The translations under genes and the position numbers were made by a program. From Methanomassiliicoccaceae archaeon UBA472 (GTDB lineage: Archaea > Thermoplasmatota > Thermoplasmata > Methanomassiliicoccales > UBA472): a stretch of DNA of 39,891 bases. The notes under the pieces are model-generated. The model saw only the letters and a program-made list of their open reading frames with translations. It was not told where the DNA came from and made no database searches. The stretch is from positions 1 to 39,891 of the forward strand of contig DAML01000014.1 in the NCBI GenBank assembly GCA_002497075.1, in the 5' to 3' direction. This document shows positions 32,873 through 39,891 of the stretch, in pieces (the stretch's first letter is position 1; each line of letters opens with the position of its first letter).

Positions 32873-33786
32873 TCAGGCACGATCATCACCAACCACGGTA
32901 ATAACCACATTGCCTCTCTTGTGCCCCTTATCAACGTACCTATGGGCTTCCATCACCTCCTCCAAAGGATACGTCCTGTCGATGACTGGTCGTACCTTTC
33001 CAGCTTCCACGAGCTCTTTCAGATGGATGAGATCTTCATTCGACTCTCTAGTAGGAGACCACGTCGATATGAAGACCCCCTTTTCTCCCAGGGACCTTTT
33101 ACATCCTGACCCCTTGATCTTCCGCACGGTGTCGAAGACGACATCATATGTCTCGCCATTCTTTCTGAAATCCTCTTTGGTGTGGCCCATCACCTCATCG
33201 GCACCGAGGGACCTCACCAGGTCAAGGTTCCTGCCGCTGCAAACCCCTGTCACGTGGGCCCCGTAACACTTCGCCAGCTGCACGGCATAGGTGCCCACGG
33301 AACCGGACGCCCCGTAGATGAGGACCCCGTCCCCCCTCCTGATGTTTCCCGATCTAAGTATCTGGAGGGCGGCCATCCCCCCGATGGGAATGGCGGCAGT
33401 CTCCCCGAAGGATGCGTTGGCCGGTTTCCGGGCCACCCCCCCTCATCCTCGGGGATGCACACGTATTCGGCGTTGGCGCCGCATTTTAGCCCCGTGGTCG
33501 TTCCAAAGGCGTGATCGCCTTCCCTGAACGATCTGACGTCCCTGCCTACCGCCTCAACCACACCAGCGAACTCATGACCTGCGATCTTTTTCAGCTTGAA
33601 GCCCATCAGGGTCATCATCGGTCCCGTTATGAATCGGGGCATCTTCCGAAGGATGACGTCGCCTGCGGTCACCGTCGAGTCATGGACCTTGACCAGAATC
33701 TCATTGTCCCGGGGTGTGGGTTTTTCCACGTCCCGGAGCTTCAGAACCTCTGGCGGTCCGCTTCCAGTTACCACAATGGCTTTCAT
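32873..33786 (-). pseudogene. MDR-family oxidoreductase, frameshifted at a G7 run
   Basis: A paralogue of the neighbouring MDR gene, split into two frames. The N-terminal part (start ATG 33786, preceded by an ideal GGAGGTGAT Shine-Dalgarno) reads through GroES-like motifs to CIPEDEGG. The C-terminal part continues in another frame with RKPANASFGETAAIPIGGMA and the Rossmann motif YGASGSVGTYAVQLAKCYG. The break falls in a seven-C run on the plus strand at 33436-33442; one extra base restores the frame. It may be a sequencing error, a slippage-controlled gene or a true pseudogene. The rest looks undecayed, so the lesion is recent or artificial. Confidence 0.8.
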
Positions 33787-33825
33787 TCCATCACCTCCAT
33801 TTTCATATTCAATGCCCAATCCATA

Positions 33826-34329
33826 TCAGTTCCCTACAGCACTGTGCATGGGGACCCTGGGCCACTTCCACGCGATCCATACGATCATGATGAGGAGGAC
33901 GACTTCCACGGCGGAACCGAAAATGTAATGGGCATTGATCTCTCCCACGGCGGTTCCCAGCGCGATAAAGATGTAGATCGCACCTAGGCCGATGTTTGCA
34001 TACCGATTCGCTTTAGCCGGCAAGGCCAGGGACAGGAAAACCATGAGACTGGGGATCGTCATCAACACCACGCTGAATAACATCCATGTCTGGGTGATGT
34101 CAAAGACATATACCTTTCCCACCAGAATATCCTCGATCACCCCTGGTGAGAAGAATCCGATGATGTCCACGTAGATGTACATGAACATCACGGTCGCCCA
34201 CAATCCCGCCAACTTGACTTGAGTGGGTATCCTCAACGCCTCAAGGACCGATCCGGCATCCCCGTCCTTATCTTTCAAATTCCTCTTCTCTCCTATGCTC
34301 ATTCCTATCTTCTGGTCAATTTCCACCAT
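33826..34329 (-). CDS. DUF6326-like four-helix membrane protein
   Basis: A 167-aa integral membrane protein. A charged N-terminus (VEIDQKIGMSIGEKRNLKDK) is followed by four hydrophobic segments. Helix 1 reads KLAGLWATVMFMYIYVDIIG, then FFSPGVIEDILVGKVYVFD, MIPSLMVFLSLALPAKANRY-type sequence and a last helix EVVLLIMIVWIAWKWPRV. The order and the YIYVDI/PG and ANRYANI segments resemble DUF6326. Function unknown. ATG 34329 is chosen; an ATG-less longer start at 34383 would add 18 residues rich in His/Arg/Cys unlike the family. It is the first gene of the minus-strand oxidoreductase cluster. Confidence 0.72.
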   Translation of the reverse strand: MVEIDQKIGMSIGEKRNLKDKDGDAGSVLEALRIPTQVKLAGLWATVMFMYIYVDIIGFFSPGVIEDILVGKVYVFDITQTWMLFSVVLMTIPSLMVFLSLALPAKANRYANIGLGAIYIFIALGTAVGEINAHYIFGSAVEVVLLIMIVWIAWKWPRVPMHSAVGN

Positions 34330-34406
34330 TGTATCACACGGCGATTTTCGCCGATCAATGCAATGTCGAGAGAGTACTAGCAAATTGGGGCATACATGTA
34401 TTATAG

Positions 34407-34414
34407 TTTAAATA
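34407..34414 (+). promoter_or_regulatory. TATA box of the HTH_10 regulator gene
   Basis: TTTAAATA predicts a start near 34436, 8 nt before ATG 34444. Minus-strand AT-rich sequence in the same spacer would serve the divergent membrane-protein gene, so the regulator may control both directions. Confidence 0.45.
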
Positions 34415-34443
34415 TTGAAGTACATATTTAGAGAAATGGTGTT

Positions 34444-35109
34444 ATGAGAACGCTCACCCTGGAGATCGAGCCTTTCGAGACCGTGAAAGAGGAAATGGCC
34501 GAGATATTCGTTCATGTCCTTTCCTACTCGATACTCGAGACCCTGAAGACGGACTACCAAGAAGGCATATGCATTGAAATTATGGAATTCACCCTTAGAG
34601 AGGGCGTGTCGATCTACGATATCAGATCTTTAGGCAACATGGAGTTACTGAGCGTTCTGAAGTCCAATGGTAACAAGCACACCTGCCTCATCAGATATAA
34701 GGAAGCAGAAGAGGCCAAAGAGCAGTTCCAGGAATCCGACCTAGGTCTGATCCACACGATACCTACGATCATTTCGCTGGAGAAATTTACCATAAGCATG
34801 ATGGGAGAGCGAAAGAACCTGTCGGATTTTGTTGAGATGATGAGGAACGTTGGCACTATACTAAGGATGTCCTTCAGGAGGGCCGCCTACCAGAAGGCTG
34901 ACGTCCTAGCTGTCCTGACCGATAAACAGAGGGAAGTGATGGTAGCGGCATTTCAGAACGGCTACTATGATTTTCCCAAGAAGATCAGCAGTAGGCAGCT
35001 GTGCCAGAAGGTCAGCATCAGCAAACCCACTCTCCTGCAGCACATGAGGAAGGCCGAGGGGCGGATACTCAAGGAGATAATGACGGGGTACTTCCACAGT
35101 CCAGAGTGA
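34444..35109 (+). CDS. HTH_10 (Bat-type) transcriptional regulator
   Basis: A 221-aa protein. The C-terminal HTH_10 domain (~155-215) reads LTDKQREVMVAAFQNGYYDF, then PKKISSRQLCQKVSISKPTL and LQHMRKAEGRIL, matching the bacterio-opsin activator (Bat) HTH. The N-terminal ~150 residues are an alpha/beta region of unknown sensing role. Such regulators are common in haloarchaea and Thermoplasmatota. The gene is divergent from the DUF6326-like/MDR cluster, so it is the natural candidate for its control. No ligand or target can be read from the sequence. Confidence 0.85.
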   Translation: MRTLTLEIEPFETVKEEMAEIFVHVLSYSILETLKTDYQEGICIEIMEFTLREGVSIYDIRSLGNMELLSVLKSNGNKHTCLIRYKEAEEAKEQFQESDLGLIHTIPTIISLEKFTISMMGERKNLSDFVEMMRNVGTILRMSFRRAAYQKADVLAVLTDKQREVMVAAFQNGYYDFPKKISSRQLCQKVSISKPTLLQHMRKAEGRILKEIMTGYFHSPE

Positions 35110-35491
35110 TTACGGTTATGGCGAGACACACAGAGGATCCATTTCGCCAGTTGATCGAAGATCGCATTCGGATCGGAGGATCCATATGGGCCCCCTGTTG
35201 ATCTTTGACGTTGGTTGATTGGTCGGGCCCCAACCTAACGTTCGCCCTGCAATCTGCTTGGCGGTCTTTTACGCCTGCATCTCACACTTGAACATCAGGG
35301 CGTAATGATTGGTAATCGCGATCTTCGCCCTGGCCATCTATTCCACGTGCTCAGGCGTCACGATTTCCTCTATCCGATGGTTGTTTTCCTATCGGTGGTC
35401 CAGCAACCTGCGCGCTCTGGATTTACTAATATAATACAATATCGAAATCCTTTTAAAAGGGTATTTAAATAACGTGAGGAAAGGTGACCTC
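35110..35491. other. Intergenic stretch with a possible decayed gene
   Basis: There is no intact gene. On the minus strand, 35409 down to 35221 reads as protein-like sequence (for example HRIEEIVTPEHVE and MARAKIAITNHYALMFKCEM) interrupted by three in-frame stops. It could be a dead fragment. The right end holds the TBP promoter. Confidence 0.35.
35462..35470 (+). promoter_or_regulatory. TATA-like box upstream of TBP
   Basis: TATTTAAAT lies ~26 nt before ATG 35492. An AGGTGA ribosome-binding site at 35482-35487 sits 4-5 nt before the start. Confidence 0.45.
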
Positions 35492-36040
35492 ATGGCCAAG
35501 ATAAAGATCGAGAACGTCGTCGCTTCCACCTCTCTCGGAGAGGAGCTTGACCTCCAGTCCATCGCCCTCGCCCTGGACGGCGCGGAGTACGAGCCAGAGC
35601 AGTTCCCAGGCCTGATCTACCGTTTAAAAGATCCAAAGACCGCCACGCTGCTCTTCCGCAGCGGCAAGGTCGTCTGCACCGGCGGGCGTTCGCTCCCTCA
35701 CGTCCAGGAGGCCATCACGAAGGTCGCCAAGCAGATCGAGAAGGCGGGCATCAAGATCAAGGTCAAGCCGGTGATCGTGGTCCAGAACATCGTGGCCTCC
35801 TCCGACCTGGGTCAGGAGATCAACCTCAACGCCATCGCCATATCTCTCGGTCTGGAAAGGGTGGAGTACGAGCCGGAACAGTTTCCCGGGCTCGTCTATC
35901 GCCTTGACAAGCCGAAGGTGGTCGTGCTCCTGTTCGGTTCCGGCAAGCTGGTATGCACCGGTGCTAAGGTCGAGGAGGACGCTGCGGAGGCTGTCGACAA
36001 GATCACCGAGGAGCTGAAGGCCGCGGGATTGTTGAAGTGA
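35492..36040 (+). CDS. tbp: TATA-box-binding protein (TBP)
   Basis: A 182-aa general transcription factor that binds TATA boxes and recruits TFB and RNA polymerase. Two saddle repeats are seen: IENVVASTSLGEELDLQSIA ... EYEPEQFPGLIYRLKDP, and VQNIVASSDLGQEINLNAIA ... EYEPEQFPGLVYRLDKP. Each contains its strand with F-R/G-S-G-K-V/L-V-C-T-G. The length is typical. ATG 35492 is preferred because AGGTGA at 35482-35487 precedes it; the GTG at 35474 would add six residues. It sits within the accessory region next to an IS, so it could be an extra copy; the sequence alone cannot tell. Confidence 0.95.
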   Translation: MAKIKIENVVASTSLGEELDLQSIALALDGAEYEPEQFPGLIYRLKDPKTATLLFRSGKVVCTGGRSLPHVQEAITKVAKQIEKAGIKIKVKPVIVVQNIVASSDLGQEINLNAIAISLGLERVEYEPEQFPGLVYRLDKPKVVVLLFGSGKLVCTGAKVEEDAAEAVDKITEELKAAGLLK

Positions 36041-36222
36041 ACTAAGTCGAATACGGCACCTCCCCATAAAGGGTAGGACCTGCGTTTAGGACCGATGAGT
36101 TAAACACCGATTGTTAATAGTGGTAACGTTCGTTCGCTCCGAAATTGAAACCCCAGGCATCCCTCTATCTAATATCAATCGCTCGGAACTTCATTCGGCC
36201 GTTCCATTCCTTTTGCTTCTCT

Positions 36223-37428
36223 TCAACATTGTGTGGGTAAGCTCAGTCCCCCCGCTACCAAATAGATCATGGTGTCCCGGTACTCCTTGGCCTTGAAACC
36301 GTACGCACGGCGGAAGGCCGTGCGTATCTTGTTGTTGAGACCTTCCGCGTAGCCAGAGGTGATCCTCTGGCGTACGCTCTCGACGATCCCATCCAAATGA
36401 TTGCGTACGCTCTTGGCCAGTTTCGCCATCTCAGGCAGGTTGCACCGTTCGGCCCAGGCGATCCATTTCTGAAGATACCTTCTGGCCGCCTGCGGCGGCA
36501 GCTCCCAAGTACGCTGGATCGCCAGCTTGAACTGGTACGCCTTGGCGGTCTTGATGTCCAGGTCCTTGACACGCTGGAAATTCCGTTCCTGCTTCTCCGT
36601 CAGGTTCTCCGGGTTCTTCAGCCAGAGGAACTTGGTCTCCTTAAGTTCCCCGTTCTCCCTGGCCTCTTCCAGACGTATGCGGTTGATCGTATCGTTCAGA
36701 AGCTTGATGACATGGAAATGGTCAAAGACCATTACCGCTGCCGGGAAGGTCTCCCGGCAGCCCCCGATGAACGAAGGCTGCATGTCCAGGCAGACCAATT
36801 TGATCTTGCTGGGGTCCAGGCGACCTTCCGTCGCCTGGACGAAGCTGGTGAAGCTCTCCTTACCTTTCCCTTCAGCGATGTGAATGACCCTACGACCTCT
36901 TAGATCGTAGAAGAAGGTCACGTACCGGTGACCTTTTTGCACGGCGAACTCGTCTATGGCCAGTTGGTCCACACGACTGAGGTCGACGTTCTTCCTCGCT
37001 TCGTTGACGTAGTACTGCAGTATCCTCCAGATGGAATCCTCATTGACGTTTAGGTGGCCGGCGATGCCGGCCACCGACATCTCGTCGCTCAAGGCCAGTA
37101 CCATCGCCTCGATGTGCAACGTGAATCCCGAGTTAGGACGGGCCCAGGGCAGTTCGACCTGCCTCACACCGTGCTCGGGGCAGGATGCCCGCGGCACGCG
37201 GGCATGTAGGAACGTCTCGTATTCGAAGAAGTTGAGATGACGCCAGGTACGCTGATTCGTATCATGGACCTCGCAGGGCGACTGACATTCGGGGCAAGGA
37301 AACCTTGCCCCCCGTTCGAAGTCGATGAAGATGTCCAGTATCTTTTCTACCTTGTTCAGCTTGACGTCGCTGACGAACCATGGGGCTTTCAGCCCCAAGG
37401 TCGCTTGAAAGAGCTGCTTGTCGTCCAC
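36223..37428 (-). CDS. ISL3-family transposase
   Basis: A 401-aa DDE transposase. The N-terminal zinc-finger region has CPECQSPC (Cys45, Cys48, Cys52) and a further Cys83. A helix-turn-helix segment reads GIAGHLNVNEDSIWRILQYY (~121-140). The acidic residues are Asp159-Glu160 (AIDEFAVQKG), Asp215 (LVCLDMQPSF) and Glu362 (SGYAEGLNNKIR). The start is GTG 37428. The stop codon (36223-36225) lies 7 nt beyond the left terminal repeat, so the last residues are encoded by the end repeat and flanking DNA. The protein looks complete and may be active. Confidence 0.9.
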   Translation of the reverse strand: MDDKQLFQATLGLKAPWFVSDVKLNKVEKILDIFIDFERGARFPCPECQSPCEVHDTNQRTWRHLNFFEYETFLHARVPRASCPEHGVRQVELPWARPNSGFTLHIEAMVLALSDEMSVAGIAGHLNVNEDSIWRILQYYVNEARKNVDLSRVDQLAIDEFAVQKGHRYVTFFYDLRGRRVIHIAEGKGKESFTSFVQATEGRLDPSKIKLVCLDMQPSFIGGCRETFPAAVMVFDHFHVIKLLNDTINRIRLEEARENGELKETKFLWLKNPENLTEKQERNFQRVKDLDIKTAKAYQFKLAIQRTWELPPQAARRYLQKWIAWAERCNLPEMAKLAKSVRNHLDGIVESVRQRITSGYAEGLNNKIRTAFRRAYGFKAKEYRDTMIYLVAGGLSLPTQC

Positions 37429-37469
37429 GAGTAAAGGTAACGGAGTGGGGAAGCGATAAGCTTACCCAC
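36233..37469 (-). mobile_element. ISL3-type insertion sequence
   Basis: An 11-bp exact inverted repeat bounds the element: GTGGGTAAGCT at 36233-36243 and AGCTTACCCAC at 37459-37469. Inside the ends, weaker C-rich/G-rich complementarity continues. The size, ~1.24 kb, fits a single-transposase ISL3 element. The flanking 8 bases (AACATTGT and TCTATCTT) do not match, so no target duplication is visible. The right end lies 1 bp from the stop of the DUF1638 gene. Confidence 0.8.
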
Positions 37470-37470
37470 T

Positions 37471-38262
37471 CTATCTTAAAGAGAGCCTTCCTTTTGCTCT
37501 CTCGTAAGACCTCTCGATGCAATCCAATGTCACCTTTTCCTTCTCCAGCTCGCCGATGTCGAAGTTGAATGCTTTGGCGAAATCAGCCACGTTCCGATCG
37601 AAGGTCTCCTGGTCTCCGAGGCCGGTCGGTATCTTCAAGGCCAGTTCGTATCCGGCGGTGTCGAACAGCCATTTTATCATCGAAAGGTCGTTCCTGTCCA
37701 CCCCTCTGGTGATCTCCATCTTGAACATCATGTCTCGCCAGTTCTCTGCCCATGCCGGTGTCAGGTAGAACACCCCAGGGTATCTTCGCAGAAGGCCCAG
37801 ATAGCCGTCGGTACCTCCCAAGACCGCGGCGACACAATCGTCGACGGCACGTCCGCTCTCATCGGCGATTATGGTGATCGGGCACCCGACGCGCTCCTCC
37901 AGTCCCTGTATGTCCCGGAATGCGTTCCCGCATAATCCGTAGAACAATAATATCGAACTGCAGGCTCCGGTAAGTTCCGCCAGGGCTTTGGACACCTCCT
38001 CTCTTAGGTGGGGAGGGTCCTCATGCAAGGCAATCGGTTCCATGCATATGAGCAGGGAGAATGGACCATCGCGAAGGTGCCTCAATTGCCCTCTTTCCAC
38101 CATCACCACCGAAGGGTGCTGCGGCACCGCCTCGATCTTGCGCTTCAGCGCATCGGAATCCGCGTTCGCGATCAGATAGATCATGCTTATGTCAGGATCC
38201 CTTTCGATCGCGTGGACGATCTCGTCAGCGAACATCGCGCACCCAACTATGCCCAGCATCAT
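37471..38262 (-). CDS. DUF1638 family protein
   Basis: A 263-aa soluble protein. DUF1638 features are ILLFYGLCGNAF, DDCVAAVLGG, FYLTPAWAENW and the N-terminal LGIVGCAMFADEI. The conserved Cys residues suggest metal or cofactor binding. DUF1638 proteins are found in methanogens and anaerobic bacteria, sometimes close to corrinoid methyltransferases; the function is unknown. The start is ATG 38262 (a second ATG follows directly). It follows the winged-helix gene by 34 nt, same strand. The IS abuts its stop codon, so the last few residues (RLSLR) could have been altered by the insertion. Confidence 0.8.
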   Translation of the reverse strand: MMLGIVGCAMFADEIVHAIERDPDISMIYLIANADSDALKRKIEAVPQHPSVVMVERGQLRHLRDGPFSLLICMEPIALHEDPPHLREEVSKALAELTGACSSILLFYGLCGNAFRDIQGLEERVGCPITIIADESGRAVDDCVAAVLGGTDGYLGLLRRYPGVFYLTPAWAENWRDMMFKMEITRGVDRNDLSMIKWLFDTAGYELALKIPTGLGDQETFDRNVADFAKAFNFDIGELEKEKVTLDCIERSYERAKGRLSLR

Positions 38263-38296
38263 CGGCCATCACATCTCCTTCATCGCCTTTTCCCAC

Positions 38297-39106
38297 TTAG
38301 GGAACCTTTGCCACGGATTCATTCTCCCTCAGTTCACCATGGATATTGGTAGCAGTCTCGCTCTCAAGGATGGACAAGAGTTCGGTCAGGTTCCTAAGAA
38401 TGGTATAGCCCTTCTCAGAGAGCATGTAATCACCTCTCTCATATTGTTGGATTATCAACCCTCCCTCGGCAAGTCGTTGCAGGTGGAACAGCAGGTTGCC
38501 ACCGCGCAGCCCACTTTGCTCCGAAATGTATGAGAAGGAGCGAGCCTCAGAAGACAACATCTTCAAGATCTGCAACCGTTGCCGATTAGATACTGGCTCA
38601 AGAACTTCCTTCAATAACACATCCTCTCTCAGGTCCTCTATGGCTCTTCGAACCTCTTCTTCCGTTCGATAAATTCGCAGCGAGCGCGCAACGCGAACAT
38701 GCTTGTCAAATAGGTCCGACACCTCCTCGAAGCACTTGGTGCACTGGGTCCTAGGTGCCTCCTTTCTCCTCATCTCCAGTTCCGATCGGTATTTCCTCAC
38801 CGTCTCTTCCGAGACGCTATCAGAACCAGCCATTCCCGCGCTCTTCTGGAGCAGGTCTGTGAAAACGCCCTTACAGGTCTCTCTCATTCCACAACGAGGG
38901 ACCATTCCGTTCTCCAGGCCCACATCGATCTCTTCGAACAACTGGTTCATCAGGGCGTCGACGGCGCGATCGTCCTTCGCGCCGTGGATCGGTGCTCGTC
39001 CTCCTGAATCGGCTAGTCTTTTAAGCTCTAATCTAATTTCAACCAAGGACCTCTTGATATCTATCAGTTCATTGCTTTCATTGCGGGGCGTCATCAGGTT
39101 TCTCAT
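38297..39106 (-). CDS. ArsR-like winged-helix regulator with N-terminal Cys motif
   Basis: A 269-aa protein. The C-terminal winged helix (~180-250) reads PVSNRQRLQILKMLSSEARS, then FSYISEQSGLRGGNLLFHLQ and GLIIQQYERGDYMLSEKGYT, typical of ArsR-like/HTH_20 domains. The N-terminal part is helical and contains CGMRETC (C-x5-C) and CTKC (C-x2-C), four cysteines that could bind a metal or Fe-S cluster. Upstream is an AT-rich stretch (TTATAATTACTATTATGG on the minus strand). The gene leads the DUF1638 operon, which it probably controls. Start ATG 39106 or 39094. Confidence 0.78.
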   Translation of the reverse strand: MRNLMTPRNESNELIDIKRSLVEIRLELKRLADSGGRAPIHGAKDDRAVDALMNQLFEEIDVGLENGMVPRCGMRETCKGVFTDLLQKSAGMAGSDSVSEETVRKYRSELEMRRKEAPRTQCTKCFEEVSDLFDKHVRVARSLRIYRTEEEVRRAIEDLREDVLLKEVLEPVSNRQRLQILKMLSSEARSFSYISEQSGLRGGNLLFHLQRLAEGGLIIQQYERGDYMLSEKGYTILRNLTELLSILESETATNIHGELRENESVAKVP

Positions 39107-39165
39107 GGCATCCAGCTCTATAATAAGGTTTCTACATTAACCATAATAGTAATTATAATCCCGAC

Positions 39166-39215
39166 TTTGACAGTTGACCGAGCGAAATTGCACTGGTTTT
39201 AGGATTTGACAGTTG
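39166..39215 (+). repeat. Two direct copies of TTTGACAGTTG
   Basis: The 11-mer occurs at 39166-39176 and 39205-39215. They lie beside the transposase at 39268 and may mark the end of that element. The other end is outside the window. Confidence 0.45.
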
Positions 39216-39239
39216 GTCCTTGAGGTCCTGAACCTCATC

Positions 39240-39265
39240 GAAAACGCCCGTTCTCGGGCGTTTTC
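39240..39265. terminator. Perfect hairpin next to the second transposase
   Basis: GAAAACGCCCG (39240-39250), loop TTCT, CGGGCGTTTTC (39255-39265) gives an 11-bp stem. It lies 2 nt past the transposase stop, read on the minus strand, with A/T tracts within the stem. It could act as a terminator or be part of the IS end. Confidence 0.5.
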
Positions 39266-39267
39266 TA

Positions 39268-39891
39268 TTACGTTTCGGAGATGAAATCGGCCAAAATGGC
39301 CTTGTTGACCTCGTTGAAGTTCGAGTAGAACCGTTTTTTCAGTCCGTTGCCCATTGAAACCACCGTAACTGTCAACTTTTTCAAGGCATCGATGATGAAT
39401 TTCGTTGACATGCGTTTAACTGGCTTAACGAAATAACGTGTCAAACTGATCATCAGCTGCGCGATGAAGCCGATGAGGAGGACGCCGAAAACGGCGTCCT
39501 CCGTCCATACTCGCACCGGTTTGATCTCAACCTCGCTCTTCAGCGAGTGGAACAGCTTCTCGATGGCGTCCTTGCTGCGGTAGATTCGCAGCGCCTCCGC
39601 CGAACCCATGTCCTTGCTCGAGGTGAGGCAGAAACAGCCTTCTCGGCCGTCTATGACGTCCTCCAGGAGGAGGCGGAGCGCCGCCTCCTCGTCCATGCCG
39701 ACCAATTTCGTCTGATAATCGTAACGCACGTCGACCAGCGGGTTGTTGATGCGGAAACGCTTGGGCAGTTTCTTGCCGCGATCCAAGCTGCTCTGGATGG
39801 CTACGGCTTCGGCAAGAAGTCGCTCCGCCTTACGGCGGCGCGACTTAAGGTGGTCCTTCTTCAGCTTCTCGGAGAAGAAGTAGTAGTTCAC
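39268..39891 (-). CDS. DDE transposase (IS4/IS1634-like), partial
   Basis: The C-terminal ~207 residues of a transposase whose 5' part continues beyond the window. The signature YRSKDAIEKLFHSLKSEV has the Y-(2)-R-(3)-E-(6)-K pattern of IS4-type enzymes around Glu111. GVLLIGFIAQLMISLTRY and the basic tail follow. The last codon in the window (GTG at 39891) is not proof of a start, because the frame stays open. Terminal repeats cannot be confirmed. Family placement between IS4 and IS1634 is open. Confidence 0.85.
   Translation of the reverse strand: MNYYFFSEKLKKDHLKSRRRKAERLLAEAVAIQSSLDRGKKLPKRFRINNPLVDVRYDYQTKLVGMDEEAALRLLLEDVIDGREGCFCLTSSKDMGSAEALRIYRSKDAIEKLFHSLKSEVEIKPVRVWTEDAVFGVLLIGFIAQLMISLTRYFVKPVKRMSTKFIIDALKKLTVTVVSMGNGLKKRFYSNFNEVNKAILADFISET

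Noticed and set aside
36225..37477. Target-site duplication for the ISL3 element
   Set aside because: The 8 bases on the two sides (AACATTGT and TCTATCTT) do not match.
1..39891. CRISPR array or cas genes
   Set aside because: No regularly spaced repeats or Cas proteins were seen.

Overview
The window is archaeal. It carries PCNA, TATA-binding protein, transcription factor S, two Alba chromatin proteins, a family X polymerase with a PHP domain, a beta-CASP RNase of the aCPSF2 type, Taw2 and a geranylgeranyl-reductase-like flavoprotein. It also carries split transketolase, form III RuBisCO with the AMP pathway, and KaiC-like and DUF835 proteins. Many genes have a TATA-like box about 25 bp upstream of a start codon and little or no leader. 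The GC-rich coding sequence, DnaK/DnaJ, DUF835, the KaiC-like paralogues and DUF1638 together suggest a Thermoplasmatota archaeon, possibly near Methanomassiliicoccales. That placement is inference; no methanogenesis gene is visible.

Layout. 1-5.9 kb: the end of dnaK, then dnaJ, a DUF1294 membrane protein, a RIO-type kinase, an MFS transporter, an unrecognised protein and a RuvC/RNase H-like protein. 5.8-11.3 kb (minus strand): polX, ribose-1,5-bisphosphate isomerase, form III RuBisCO and AMP phosphorylase. polX overlaps the isomerase and RuBisCO overlaps AMP phosphorylase by 4 nt (ATGA), and the isomerase follows with only a few bases to RuBisCO, so the whole AMP-salvage pathway looks like one transcription unit. 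11.3-15 kb: a cysteine-rich protein, two Alba paralogues, a DUF835 protein and a 499-aa orphan. 15-19.6 kb (minus): GGR-like reductase and taw2, then the split transketolase with transaldolase. 19.7-26.8 kb: HD hydrolase, PCNA, TFS, a membrane protein behind an operator-like inverted repeat, a small HTH protein, aCPSF2-like RNase, nadC, a TM2 protein, a 59-aa zinc-binding-type protein and a radical SAM activase. 26.9-29.7 kb: three consecutive KaiC-like ATPases, the middle one fused to a zinc ribbon and coiled coil.

From 29.8 kb the character changes. A tRNA-Val(CAC) gene is followed by a visibly AT-richer segment holding a two-gene AbiEi/AbiEii-like toxin-antitoxin module. It ends at a second, decayed copy of the tRNA 3' end (15-bp exact direct repeat), which is the architecture of a small integrated island. 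Next comes a probable stress/oxidoreductase cluster on the minus strand: a DUF6326-like membrane protein, a frameshifted MDR oxidoreductase and an intact paralogue. It faces a divergent HTH_10 regulator. After a TBP gene there is an ISL3-type insertion sequence against the 3' end of a DUF1638 gene, an associated cysteine-bearing winged-helix regulator, and a second, window-truncated DDE transposase. About 29.8-39.9 kb is therefore accessory and the rest is housekeeping.

The most distinctive items are the tRNA-Val island with its AbiE-like module, the triple KaiC-like cluster, the Alba pair in which one member has Gln at the known Lys acetylation position, the frameshift at a seven-base homopolymer, and the inverted repeat in the promoter of the 302-aa membrane protein.
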